Below are positions 26,337 to 34,419 of a stretch of DNA of 64,000 nucleotides, piece by piece. Numbering within the stretch: the first letter of the stretch is position 1; every line of letters starts with the position of its first letter. Location of the stretch: the NCBI RefSeq assembly GCF_900143005.1, contig NZ_FRCS01000001.1, forward strand, positions 1,116,001 through 1,180,000. The letters run 5' to 3'. This DNA comes from Cryptosporangium aurantiacum. Lineage in GTDB: Bacteria > Actinomycetota > Actinomycetes > Mycobacteriales > Cryptosporangiaceae. The translations under genes and the position numbers were made by a program. A model generated the notes under the pieces. The model was not told where the DNA came from. It did not search any database and was given only the letters and a program-made list of their open reading frames with translations.

Positions 26337-27563
26337 GTGCCGCTTCTGGCCGACGTGCGCCCGCTCCGCGCGTCCCCCGAGTTCCGTCGGGCCTGGATCG
26401 GTCACGCGTTCTCCGCGATCGGCACCGGCATGACCGGTGTGGCGCTCGCGGTCCAGGTGTACGACCTCACCGGCTCGTCGTTCGCGGTCGGAGCCATCGG
26501 GCTGGCCACGCTGGTCCCGACGCTCGCCCTCGGGCTGTTCGGCGGCTCGATCGCCGACGCGGTCGACCGCAGGCGGCTCGTGCTGGTCACCAGCTCGGCC
26601 CTCGCGCTGGTGGCGACGCTGCTCGCCGTGCAGGCGGCGCTCGACCTGCGGCAACTCTGGCTCCTGTACGCGCTGGCGGCGGCCCAGTCGGGCCTCTCGG
26701 CGGTGGACGCCCCGGCGCGCCGCACGTTCCCGCCCCGCCTGCTGCCTGCCGGGCTGGTCCCGGCGGCGGCCGCGCTCACCCACCTCGCCTGGCAGATCAG
26801 CTTCCTCGCCGGTCCGCTGCTGGCCGGCGTGCTCATGGCGTCGATCGGCGCCGTCGCGGTCTACCTGCTGGACGCGGCCACCTACGCGTTCGCGGTCTGG
26901 ACGATCGCGGGGATCCGGCCGATGCCACCCGCGGGCGGCGGCACGGCCGCCGGCGTGCGCTCGGTCGCGGAGGGGCTGCGGTACGCGAGGCGGCACCCGC
27001 TGGTCGCGGGTTCCCTTCTTGCCGATCTGGACGCCATGGTGCTCGCGCTGCCGCACGCGCTGTTCCCGGCGCTGGCCGACACCCGGTTCGGCGGCGGGGA
27101 GCTGGCGACCAGCCTGCTCTACGCCGCGCTGGGGCTCGGCGGGCTGTTGGCCGCGGCGCTGTCCGGGCCGCTGGGTGCGGTACGGCGTCCGGGCGTGGCG
27201 ATGCTGGTGGCGGTGGGGTGCTGGGGCCTGGCGATCCTGGGACTCGGGCTGAGCCCGACGCTCTGGCTCGCCCTCGGGTTCCTGGTGGTCGCCGGGGCGG
27301 CCGACGTGGTGACGGTCGTCTGCCGCGCCACGATCCTGCAGCTGACGACGCCCGACGAGCTGCGCGGCCGGATCAGCGGCGTGGACTTCGTGGTCGGGGC
27401 CGGTGGTCCGCAACTCGGCAACGTCCGGGCCGGTGCGGTGGCGGCGTTCGCCGGTCCGGCGGCCAGCGCGGCGCTGGGTGGGCTGGCGTGCGGGCTGGGT
27501 GCGCTGGCGCTCGCGGTGGCGCTACCGGCCCTGCGGCGCTACCGCACGGACACGAGCCGTTGA
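26337..27563 (+). CDS. MFS transporter, EntS-like (MFS_3)
   Basis: 408 residues from a GTG, with twelve predicted hydrophobic helices. The loop 2-3 motif GGSIADAVDRRRLVLV and the RTFPPRLLP segment place it with the EntS/MFS_3 group of exporters. No neighbouring gene suggests the substrate. It is divergent from the NTF2-like gene and is followed after 82 bp by the metallophosphoesterase. Confidence 0.88.
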   Translation: MPLLADVRPLRASPEFRRAWIGHAFSAIGTGMTGVALAVQVYDLTGSSFAVGAIGLATLVPTLALGLFGGSIADAVDRRRLVLVTSSALALVATLLAVQAALDLRQLWLLYALAAAQSGLSAVDAPARRTFPPRLLPAGLVPAAAALTHLAWQISFLAGPLLAGVLMASIGAVAVYLLDAATYAFAVWTIAGIRPMPPAGGGTAAGVRSVAEGLRYARRHPLVAGSLLADLDAMVLALPHALFPALADTRFGGGELATSLLYAALGLGGLLAAALSGPLGAVRRPGVAMLVAVGCWGLAILGLGLSPTLWLALGFLVVAGAADVVTVVCRATILQLTTPDELRGRISGVDFVVGAGGPQLGNVRAGAVAAFAGPAASAALGGLACGLGALALAVALPALRRYRTDTSR

Positions 27564-27645
27564 CCGGGACGCGGAATCAGGACGAGTAGCGTGCCGTTGG
27601 TCTAACGAGCGCCCCGTCCACCCGAACCACCGAACAGGAGCACCC

Positions 27646-28851
27646 GTGGCCGAGCTCGATTCGCTGCCCGAGGACGTCGCCGAGGCCACGCCCGCTCCGA
27701 ACCCGGAGCGCAGCCGCCGGGCCGGCGCGTTCCTCGGCATCGTCCTGGTCATCTCGCTGCTGCTGTTCGGCGTGCCGTGGTTCACGTTCGTCGGCCCCTC
27801 CAACGACTGGCCGCTGCCGGTCGTCGTGGTCGGCACGCTGGTGTTCCTCGCCGGGCTGGTCGGGCTGCCGCTGGCGATGACCCGCGGCCACGGTCGCCAC
27901 GACGACCGCGCGGCACGTATCGGCGACACGCTGCTCGGCGTCGTCTGGGTGCTGTTCGTCTGGTCGTTGATCGGCGACGTGCTCCGGCTGGCGCTGGCGC
28001 TGGGCGGGGTGGAAAACCCGGCGCGGTCGCGGGTCGTCGCGGCGTTCACGCTGGTGGTCAGCGTCGGCCTGCTGCTCTGGGGCCACTACGAGGCGATGCG
28101 GGTGTCCCGCGTCCGCGAGGTCGACGTGACGCTGCCGCGGCTCGGCGCCGGCCTGGACGGCACCCGGGTCGTGCTGATCGCCGACACCCACTACGGGCCG
28201 ATCGACCGGGCCGAGTGGTCACGCAAGGTCACGGACGTGATCAACACGCTCGACGCCGACGTCGTCGCGCACGCCGGTGACATCGCCGACGGCACGCCGG
28301 CGCAGCGGCGGGATCAGTCCGCGCCGCTGGGCACCGTGAACGCCCGGCTGGCCAAGGTCTACGTCACCGGCAACCACGAGTACTTCAGCGAGGCCCAGGG
28401 CTGGCTCGACCGGATGGCGGAGCTGGGCTGGGAGCCGCTGCACAACCGGCACGTCGTCGTGGAGCGCGGCGGCGACCGGCTCGTGCTGGCCGGCGTCGAC
28501 GACGTGACGGCCGGAGCGTCCGGGCTGCCCGGCCACCGCACCGACCTGGCGGCCGCACTGGAGGGGGCCGACCCCGACCTCCCGGTGCTGCTGCTCGCAC
28601 ACCAGCCGAAGTTCATCCGGCACGCCGCTGCAGCCGGCATCGACCTGCAGGTGTCCGGCCACACTCACGGCGGCCAGATGTGGCCGTTCAACTTCCTGGT
28701 GCGGCTCGACCAGCCGGTCGTCCGGGGCCTGTCGCGGCACGGCAACCGTACGCAGCTCTACACCAGCGGGGGGACCGGCTTCTGGGGGCCGCCGTTCCGG
28801 ATCTTCGCGCCGAGCGAGATCACCCTGCTGACGCTGCGGGCGCCTCGCTGA
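27646..28851 (+). CDS. Membrane-anchored metallophosphoesterase
   Basis: 401 residues from a GTG with CAGGAG 5 nt upstream. Four hydrophobic helices lie at about 30-48, 57-78, 95-117 and 131-147, followed by a calcineurin-like phosphoesterase domain with all metal motifs: IADTHYG (Asp180, His182), AHAGDIAD, TGNHEYF, LLAHQP and SGHTHGGQ. This layout matches YkuE/YaeI-like membrane phosphoesterases. Natural substrate unknown. The 3' end overlaps kstR by 32 bp on the opposite strand. Confidence 0.9.
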   Translation: MAELDSLPEDVAEATPAPNPERSRRAGAFLGIVLVISLLLFGVPWFTFVGPSNDWPLPVVVVGTLVFLAGLVGLPLAMTRGHGRHDDRAARIGDTLLGVVWVLFVWSLIGDVLRLALALGGVENPARSRVVAAFTLVVSVGLLLWGHYEAMRVSRVREVDVTLPRLGAGLDGTRVVLIADTHYGPIDRAEWSRKVTDVINTLDADVVAHAGDIADGTPAQRRDQSAPLGTVNARLAKVYVTGNHEYFSEAQGWLDRMAELGWEPLHNRHVVVERGGDRLVLAGVDDVTAGASGLPGHRTDLAAALEGADPDLPVLLLAHQPKFIRHAAAAGIDLQVSGHTHGGQMWPFNFLVRLDQPVVRGLSRHGNRTQLYTSGGTGFWGPPFRIFAPSEITLLTLRAPR

Positions 28852-29485
28852 CGTTGTCCAGCAGCAGGTGAACGGTCAGTTCGAGGCGGGCGGCGACGTC
28901 GCTCACCGACGCGCGGCGCGTCACCCAGGCCACCAGGTTCGACAGCCAGACGTCGCCGATCACCCGGGCGATCGCCCGGTCGTCGGCGCTCGGCTCGGCG
29001 TGCATCGCCCGGCCGAACATCTGCTCCATCAGCCGGGCGACGGTGTCGACCTCGGCCGAGACGCTGGCGTCGGCGAACATGAACGCGCGGGTCATCGCCT
29101 CGGTGAGCTGCGGGTACCGCTGCAGCTTGCGGGTGACGCGCCCGAGCACGAACAGCACGCGCTCGCTCTGCGTCTCGCCGGGGATCTCGATCCGGTCGAG
29201 CTTCTCCATCGCCTGCTCGAACTCGCGGGCGAGGCCGGTGACCAGCAGGTGGTTCTTCGAGGGGAAGTACCGGTAGAGCGTGCCGAGCGCGACGTCGGCG
29301 TTCTCGGCGACCGCGCGCATCTGCACGGCCTCGTAGCCGCCCTTGGTCGCGAGTGCGATCGTGGCGTCCAGCATCCGCTTGCGGCGGTCGCGCTGGGCGG
29401 CCGAACCGAGGTCGTCCTCGGTCAGCGAGTTCAGCGTGGTGAGGACGCCCTGGCCGCCGCCGCGCGCACGAGCCGGTACCGCCAT
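28820..29485 (-). CDS. kstR: TetR-family repressor of steroid degradation, KstR
   Basis: 221 residues from the ATG at 29485, which has GGGGGT upstream; an ATG six codons earlier is possible. The HTH region reads AQRDRRKRMLDATIALATKG and EAVQMRAVAENADVALGTLY, nearly the same as mycobacterial KstR, and the later segments LTEAMTRAFMFADASVSAEV and VWLSNLVAWVTRRAS are also highly conserved. KstR represses upper steroid catabolism genes and is released by 3-oxo-4-cholestenoyl-CoA-type ligands (known of the family). Eleven matching or near-matching operators in this window support the call. One degenerate site lies before its own gene, consistent with weak autoregulation. Confidence 0.95.
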   Translation of the reverse strand: MAVPARARGGGQGVLTTLNSLTEDDLGSAAQRDRRKRMLDATIALATKGGYEAVQMRAVAENADVALGTLYRYFPSKNHLLVTGLAREFEQAMEKLDRIEIPGETQSERVLFVLGRVTRKLQRYPQLTEAMTRAFMFADASVSAEVDTVARLMEQMFGRAMHAEPSADDRAIARVIGDVWLSNLVAWVTRRASVSDVAARLELTVHLLLDNVSEAPAASAG

Positions 29486-29563
29486 CGGGTCTACCCCCTG
29501 CATCCGTGAGACCCGGACGGCGGGGCGCCGTCCGCGCACGTTCTCAGAGTACCCCGGCCGAAG

Positions 29564-29577
29564 AGTCACACGTTCTA
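29564..29577 (-). promoter_or_regulatory. Degenerate KstR operator before kstR
   Basis: AGTCACACGTTCTA matches TnnAACnnGTTnnA in one half only (two fixed positions differ in the other). It lies 79 bp upstream of the kstR start, so binding would be weaker than at the structural genes. Confidence 0.4.
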
Positions 29578-29673
29578 GTGGCATCGGCGCTTCACGTTCC
29601 TGTAACGCACGATCGTCCCTCCCTGACGGGTCAGAAAACGTCATCTCTGCCGTCGAAGCGCAGACGTCTGCGA

Positions 29674-29687
29674 TAGAACCTGTTCTA
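29674..29687 (+). promoter_or_regulatory. KstR operator before chsE1
   Basis: TAGAACCTGTTCTA fits TnnAACnnGTTnnA at every fixed position. It ends 11 bp before the GTG start of chsE1 and overlaps a possible -10 (TAGTAT, 29686-29691), implying a short or absent leader and direct occlusion of RNA polymerase. Confidence 0.9.
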
Positions 29688-29698
29688 GTATCCGGGAC

Positions 29699-30760
29699 GT
29701 GGACTTTACTCTCGACGCGACCCTGCGCGACGCCGCGGAGCTGACCGCGCTGGTGGTCGAGCGGTCCGGCGACGACGCTCGCTGGGCGGCGCTGACCGAC
29801 GCCGGCCTGGTCGAGCTGGCGTTGCCCGTCGAGGTCGGCGGCGACGGGCTGGGCCTCGCCGGTGCCGCCGTCGTGCTGACCGAGCTGGGACGCCGTGCGG
29901 CGTGCACGCCGTTCTACGCGACGGTGGCGCTGGGTGGGCTGACGCTGGCCCGGTGCGGGGCCGCGGCACCGCTGCTCGGCCGGGTCGTCGAGGACGGTGT
30001 GATCCTCACCGCAGCCCTGCACGAACCGTCGGCGCCGTTCCCCGCGGCCCCCCGGACGGTGGCCACTGCGAAGGACGGCGGGTACTCGGTCAGCGGAGTG
30101 AAACTGGGGGCTCCGGACGCGGGCACCGCCGAACGGATCCTGGTGCCGGTGACCCGCGATCCGGGCGGCCCGGCGCTGCTGCTGGTCGATCCGTCCGCGC
30201 CGGGCGTGCGCGTCGCCCCGGTGCCGGGAGCCGGGCCGAACGCCCCCTTCCGGCTCTCGCTGGACGCCGTCCAGGTGCCCGCGGACGCGCTGGTCGGCGG
30301 CGCCGACGCGATCGCCGAGCTGTACCGGCTGGCGATGGGGGGCGCGGTCAGCTACGGCGACGGGCTGCTCGCCGGCGCGCTGGCGCTCACCACCGCCCAC
30401 GTCGCGTCCCGGCAGCAGTTCGGCCGGTCGCTGGCGACGTTCCAGGCGGTCGCGCAGCAGGTCGCGGACGTCTATCTGGCGTCCCGGACGCTGCACCTGC
30501 TCGCCACGTCCACGGTCTGGCGGCTGCAGACCGGCCTTGACCCGGGAACCGACCCGGAGGTGGCCGCGTACTGGGTGGCGACCGAGCTGCCCGCGGCGAT
30601 CGGGATCTGCCACCACCTGCACGGCGGCCTCGGGCTCGACCGGGACTACCCACTGCACCGGTTCTCCGCGGCGGCCAGCGACCTGGCCCGGCTGGTCGGC
30701 GGCGCGGACAGCACGCTGGACCGGGTCGGCGCGCGGTACCTGGAGGGCAAGTGTTCATAG
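29699..30760 (+). CDS. chsE1: Acyl-CoA dehydrogenase subunit ChsE1 (FadE28-like)
   Basis: 353 residues from a GTG close behind the KstR box. Acyl-CoA dehydrogenase fold with SRQQFGRSLATFQAVAQQVA and a final HLHGGLGLDRDYPLHRFSA. It lacks the NHERV-type catalytic Glu segment present in the next gene, as expected for the partner subunit of the alpha2-beta2 steroid enzyme, in which only one subunit type supplies the base. With ChsE2 it desaturates the three-carbon side chain of 3-oxo-4-pregnene-20-carboxyl-CoA. Gene order chsE1-chsE2-chsH2-chsH1-ltp2 is the same as in Mycobacterium tuberculosis. Its end overlaps chsE2 by 10 bp. Confidence 0.9.
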   Translation: MDFTLDATLRDAAELTALVVERSGDDARWAALTDAGLVELALPVEVGGDGLGLAGAAVVLTELGRRAACTPFYATVALGGLTLARCGAAAPLLGRVVEDGVILTAALHEPSAPFPAAPRTVATAKDGGYSVSGVKLGAPDAGTAERILVPVTRDPGGPALLLVDPSAPGVRVAPVPGAGPNAPFRLSLDAVQVPADALVGGADAIAELYRLAMGGAVSYGDGLLAGALALTTAHVASRQQFGRSLATFQAVAQQVADVYLASRTLHLLATSTVWRLQTGLDPGTDPEVAAYWVATELPAAIGICHHLHGGLGLDRDYPLHRFSAAASDLARLVGGADSTLDRVGARYLEGKCS

Positions 30761-31929
30761 ACCTCACACCGTCTCAGCGGGCGCTCCGCGACGAGTTACG
30801 CGCGTACTTCGGCGGCGTGCTGTCGACGGCCGAGCGCGAGGCGATGGTCGTCGACCGGCACGGAACCGTCTACCGGGAGCTGATCCGCCGGCTGGGCCGG
30901 GACGGCTGGCTGGGCCTGGGCTGGCCGACCGAGTACGGCGGGCGCGGGCTCGGCCCGGTCGAACAGCAGCTGTTCGTCAACGAGGCCGCGCGGGCCGTCG
31001 TCCCGCTGCCGTCGGTGACGCTCCAGACGGTCGGGCCGACGCTGCAGCGCTACGGCACCGACGAGCAGAAAGCCCGGTTCCTGCCGCCGATCCTGCGCGG
31101 CGAGGTCCACTTCGCGATCGGATATACCGAGCCGGAGGCCGGCACCGACCTGGCGTCGCTGCGCACCCGCGCGGTTCGGGACGGTGACGAGTACGTCGTC
31201 GACGGCCAGAAGATCTTCACCACCGGCGGCCACGACGCGGACTTCATCTGGCTGGCCTGCCGCACCGACCCGGACGCGCCCAAGCACCGCGGGATCTCGA
31301 TCCTGATCGTCGACACCACCGACCCCGGCTACTCGTGGACGCCGATCATCACGTCCGACGGCGCGCACCACGTCAACGCGACCTACTACCGCGACGTGCG
31401 GGTGCCGGTGGCGATGCGGGTCGGCGCCGAGAACCAGGGCTGGCGGCTGATCACGACCCAGCTCAACCACGAGCGCGTGATGCTCGGCCCGGCCGGGCGG
31501 CTGGCCGGACTGCTCGACCGGGTCCGGGAGTGGGCGTCGACCCGGTCCGACCCCGACGGGACGCCGCTGCTCGACCGGCCCGACGTGCGACGCGCGCTGG
31601 CCAGGGTGCACGCCGGCCAGCGGGTCAACGAGCTGCTGAACTGGCAGGTCGCCGCGGCGGCCGGGCGCGACCTCGGTGCGGCCGAGGTCGCCGACGCGTC
31701 CGCGACCAAGGTGTTCGCGTCCCAGGCCGCTCAGTGGGTGGGTCCGCTGCTGGAGGACGTCGTGTCCCGGCACGGTGACCCCGCCGACCCGGAGACCGCG
31801 GCGCTGCTGCGCTGGCTGGACGTCCAGCGCAAACGCAACACCGTACTGACGTTCGGCGGCGGCGTCGACGAGATCCAGCGGGAACTGATCGCGACCGCGG
31901 GCCTCGGCCTGGAGAGGGTGCCCCGATGA
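30751..31929 (+). CDS. chsE2: Acyl-CoA dehydrogenase subunit ChsE2 (FadE29-like)
   Basis: 392 residues from a GTG inside the end of chsE1. N-terminal LTPSQRALRDELRAYFGGVL, then GWPTEYGGRGLGPVEQ, the FAD segment FAIGYTEPEAGTDLASLRTR, and the putative catalytic Glu241 in QLNHERVML, equivalent to the base in ChsE4. The C-terminal TFGGGVDEIQRELIA is the usual FAD/CoA end motif. It forms the heteromeric dehydrogenase with ChsE1 for the last beta-oxidation round of the sterol side chain. Confidence 0.93.
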   Translation: MFIDLTPSQRALRDELRAYFGGVLSTAEREAMVVDRHGTVYRELIRRLGRDGWLGLGWPTEYGGRGLGPVEQQLFVNEAARAVVPLPSVTLQTVGPTLQRYGTDEQKARFLPPILRGEVHFAIGYTEPEAGTDLASLRTRAVRDGDEYVVDGQKIFTTGGHDADFIWLACRTDPDAPKHRGISILIVDTTDPGYSWTPIITSDGAHHVNATYYRDVRVPVAMRVGAENQGWRLITTQLNHERVMLGPAGRLAGLLDRVREWASTRSDPDGTPLLDRPDVRRALARVHAGQRVNELLNWQVAAAAGRDLGAAEVADASATKVFASQAAQWVGPLLEDVVSRHGDPADPETAALLRWLDVQRKRNTVLTFGGGVDEIQRELIATAGLGLERVPR

Positions 31930-32843
31930 CGTCCGAAGACATCCTGAGCGCCGCGGAGAAGATCCGCGCCCGCGGCGAGAGCGCCCCGTTCACCGCGCGC
32001 GACCCGGTGAACCCCGCCACCACGCACGCCTGGCTCGACGCCCTCGGCGACCAGAACCCGATCTACACCGACGACGACGCCGCGCGCGCCGCCGGTCACC
32101 CGGGCGTCGTCGCACCACCGGCGATGATCCAGGTCTGGACGATGCCGGGGCTGGGCCGGGCCCGCGACGCCGACGACCCGCTGTGGTCGATGATCACGGT
32201 GCTCACCGAGGCCGGATACCCGTCGATCGTCGCCACCGACTGCGACCAGACGTATCACCGCTATCTCCACCCCGGCGAACTGGTGACCGTGCGCTCCCGG
32301 CTGGGCGACGTGATCGGCCCCAAGCAGACCGCGCTCGGCGAGGGCTGGTTCGTGACGACGCACAACACCTGGTACGTCGGTGACGAGCCGGTGGCCGAGA
32401 TGGCGTGGCGCGTGCTGAAGTTCCGGCCCCGCCCACCGAAGCCGGAGCGCACCGCCGTACTCCGCCCCGTGGTCAGCCGGGACACCGAGTTCTTCTGGGG
32501 CGGCACGGCGGCGAACGAGCTGCGGATCCAGCGCTGCGAGAAGTGCGGGACGCTGCGGCACCCGCCGGGCCCGCTCTGCACCGCGTGCGGCGCCGATGCC
32601 TCGGGTTACGTCGTCGCGAGCGGCCTGGGGACGGTATTCAGCTACGTCGTCCACCACCACCCGCCGGTGCCCGGACGGCAGACGCCGTACGTGGTCGCGC
32701 TGGTAGAGCTGGACGAGGGCGTGCGGATGCTCGGCGAGGTCGTCGGCGTCGACCCGGACGTCGTCCGGATCGGCACGCCGGTCGAGGTGGTCTGGGACCG
32801 GATCGACGACGAGCTCACGTTGCCTGCCTGGAGGGTTCGATGA
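31926..32843 (+). CDS. chsH2: ChsH2: MaoC-like hydratase subunit with DUF35 domain
   Basis: 305 residues; ATGA overlap with chsE2. The N-terminal half is a MaoC-like hot-dog domain (THAWLDALGDQNPIYTDDDA). The C-terminal half is a DUF35 OB-fold with a zinc ribbon: CEKCGTLRHPPGPLCTACGA gives the four Cys ligands. In the known system the MaoC part pairs with ChsH1 to hydrate the 17(20)-ene CoA ester, and the DUF35 part binds Ltp2 to form the aldolase that removes propionyl-CoA. All features for both roles are present. Confidence 0.93.
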   Translation: MTSEDILSAAEKIRARGESAPFTARDPVNPATTHAWLDALGDQNPIYTDDDAARAAGHPGVVAPPAMIQVWTMPGLGRARDADDPLWSMITVLTEAGYPSIVATDCDQTYHRYLHPGELVTVRSRLGDVIGPKQTALGEGWFVTTHNTWYVGDEPVAEMAWRVLKFRPRPPKPERTAVLRPVVSRDTEFFWGGTAANELRIQRCEKCGTLRHPPGPLCTACGADASGYVVASGLGTVFSYVVHHHPPVPGRQTPYVVALVELDEGVRMLGEVVGVDPDVVRIGTPVEVVWDRIDDELTLPAWRVR

Positions 32844-33223
32844 CGATCGGCGAGGTCCTGCCGGAGCTGAGCCTCGACGCCACGCCGACGTTCATCGTCA
32901 GCACGGCGCTGGCCACCCGCGACTTCCAAGAGGTGCACCACGACCGGGATCTCGCGGTGGCGCGCGGCTCGCAGGACATCTTCCTCAACATCCTGACGAC
33001 GACCGGGCTCGTGCAGCGGTACGTCACCGACTGGGCAGGTCCGTCGGCGCGGGTCGGGCGGGTGGCCATCCGGCTCGGCGTCCCGTGTTACGCCTACGAC
33101 CGGCTGACGTTCTCCGGCGAGGTGACCGCGGCCGACGGCACGGTGCTCACCGTGTCGGTGGTCGGCCGGGTGAGCCGCGGGAACCACGTCACCGGGACCG
33201 TGTCGCTGGAGGTCGCGCCGTGA
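32840..33223 (+). CDS. chsH1: ChsH1: catalytic MaoC-like enoyl-CoA hydratase subunit
   Basis: 127 residues; ATG overlaps the chsH2 stop as ATGA. Single hot-dog domain with RDFQEVHHDRDLAVARGSQD; Asp28 and His33 correspond to the Asp/His pair reported as catalytic in M. tuberculosis ChsH1. Length and position match that protein. It hydrates 3-oxo-4,17-pregnadiene-20-carboxyl-CoA together with ChsH2. Confidence 0.92.
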   Translation: MTIGEVLPELSLDATPTFIVSTALATRDFQEVHHDRDLAVARGSQDIFLNILTTTGLVQRYVTDWAGPSARVGRVAIRLGVPCYAYDRLTFSGEVTAADGTVLTVSVVGRVSRGNHVTGTVSLEVAP

Positions 33224-34389
33224 GCCTCTCGAAGACCGCCGCGATCGCCGGCATCGGCGCGACCGACTTCTCCAAGGACTCCGGACGGAGCGAGCTGAAA
33301 CTCGCCGCCCAGGCCGTGCGGGCCGCGCTGGACGACGCTGGGCTGACGCCCGCCGACGTCGACGGGCTGGTCAGCTTCACCCAGGACAACAACACCGAGA
33401 TCGCGGTGGCCAGGGAGCTGGGCATCCCCGAGCTGTCGTTCTTCAGCCGGATCCACTACGGCGGCGGCGCGGCGTGCGCCACCGTCCAGCAGGCGGCGAT
33501 GGCGGTGGCGACCGGTGTGGCGTCGGTCGTCGTCTGTTACCGGGCGTTCAACGAACGCTCCGGGCACCGGTTCGGGCAGGTGCAGCCCGGCCTGGCGGTC
33601 GCCCCGACGTCGTCCGGGGTGGACGCCGGCTGGTCGTACCCGTTCGGGCTGGGCACCCCGGCGAGCTGGGTCGCGATGTTCGCCCAGCGGTACCTGCACA
33701 CGTACGGGGCGTCCTCGCGGGATCTGGGCCGGGTCGCGGTGACGATGCGGGCGCACGCGGCGACCAACCCCGCGGCGTGGTTCTACCAGCGTCCGATCAC
33801 GCTGGAGGACCACCAGGCGTCCCGCTGGATCTGCGAGCCGCTGCGCCTGTTCGACTGCTGCCAGGAGAGCGACGGCGGGGTCGCGGTCGTGGTGACGTCG
33901 GCTTCGCGGGCCCGAGACCTGCGGCGGCCGCCGGTGGTGATCGCCGGGGCCGCGCAAGGCAGCGGCTCCGACCAGTACGTGATGACCAGCTACTACCGCG
34001 ACGACCTCACCGGGCTACCGGAGATGGGCGTCGTCGCCCGCCAGCTATGGGGGCAGGCCGGGATCGGCCCCTCCGACGTGGACGTCGCGGTGCTGTACGA
34101 CCACTTCACGCCGTTCGTCCTGGTGCAGCTGGAGGAGCTGGGCTTCTGCGGGCGCGGTGAGGCGGCGGGCTTCGTCGCGTCGGGCGCGCTCGGGCTGGAC
34201 GGCGCACTGCCGACGAACCCGCACGGCGGGCAGCTCGGCGAGGCGTACATCCACGGCATGAACGGCATCGCGGAGGCGGTGCGGCAGGTCCGCGGCACGG
34301 CCGTCAACCAGGTGCCTGGGGCGGAGACCGTGCTGGTCACCGCAGGCACCGGCGTGCCCACCAGCGGCCTGCTGCTCGGCGCGGCCTGA
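33220..34389 (+). CDS. ltp2: Ltp2: steroid side-chain retro-aldolase (thiolase-like fold)
   Basis: 389 residues from a GTG overlapping the chsH1 stop. A thiolase-superfamily lipid-transfer-type protein (AIAGIGATDFSKDSGRSELK) in which Tyr293 (VLYDHFTPF) and Tyr343 (GEAYIHGMNG) align with the two tyrosines implicated in Ltp2 aldol cleavage, instead of a thiolase Cys dyad. With the DUF35 domain of ChsH2 it releases propionyl-CoA and leaves androst-4-ene-3,17-dione. Last gene of the five-gene operon. Confidence 0.93.
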   Translation: MSLSKTAAIAGIGATDFSKDSGRSELKLAAQAVRAALDDAGLTPADVDGLVSFTQDNNTEIAVARELGIPELSFFSRIHYGGGAACATVQQAAMAVATGVASVVVCYRAFNERSGHRFGQVQPGLAVAPTSSGVDAGWSYPFGLGTPASWVAMFAQRYLHTYGASSRDLGRVAVTMRAHAATNPAAWFYQRPITLEDHQASRWICEPLRLFDCCQESDGGVAVVVTSASRARDLRRPPVVIAGAAQGSGSDQYVMTSYYRDDLTGLPEMGVVARQLWGQAGIGPSDVDVAVLYDHFTPFVLVQLEELGFCGRGEAAGFVASGALGLDGALPTNPHGGQLGEAYIHGMNGIAEAVRQVRGTAVNQVPGAETVLVTAGTGVPTSGLLLGAA

Positions 34390-34400
34390 CCACCGCGCCG
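34377..34400. terminator. Possible bidirectional terminator between ltp2 and kstD
   Basis: CGGCGCGG pairs with CCGCGCCG across an 8-nt loop that contains the ltp2 stop codon. There is no T-run, so it is a weak candidate typical of GC-rich actinomycetes. It lies in the 30-bp gap between convergent ltp2 and kstD. Confidence 0.35.
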
Positions 34401-34419
34401 TAGCAGGAGGTCTCCGCGT

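Noticed and set aside
29532-29545. Additional KstR site near CGCACGTTCTC upstream of kstR
   Set aside because: Only the GTT half is present; the AAC half and the outer A/T positions do not match.
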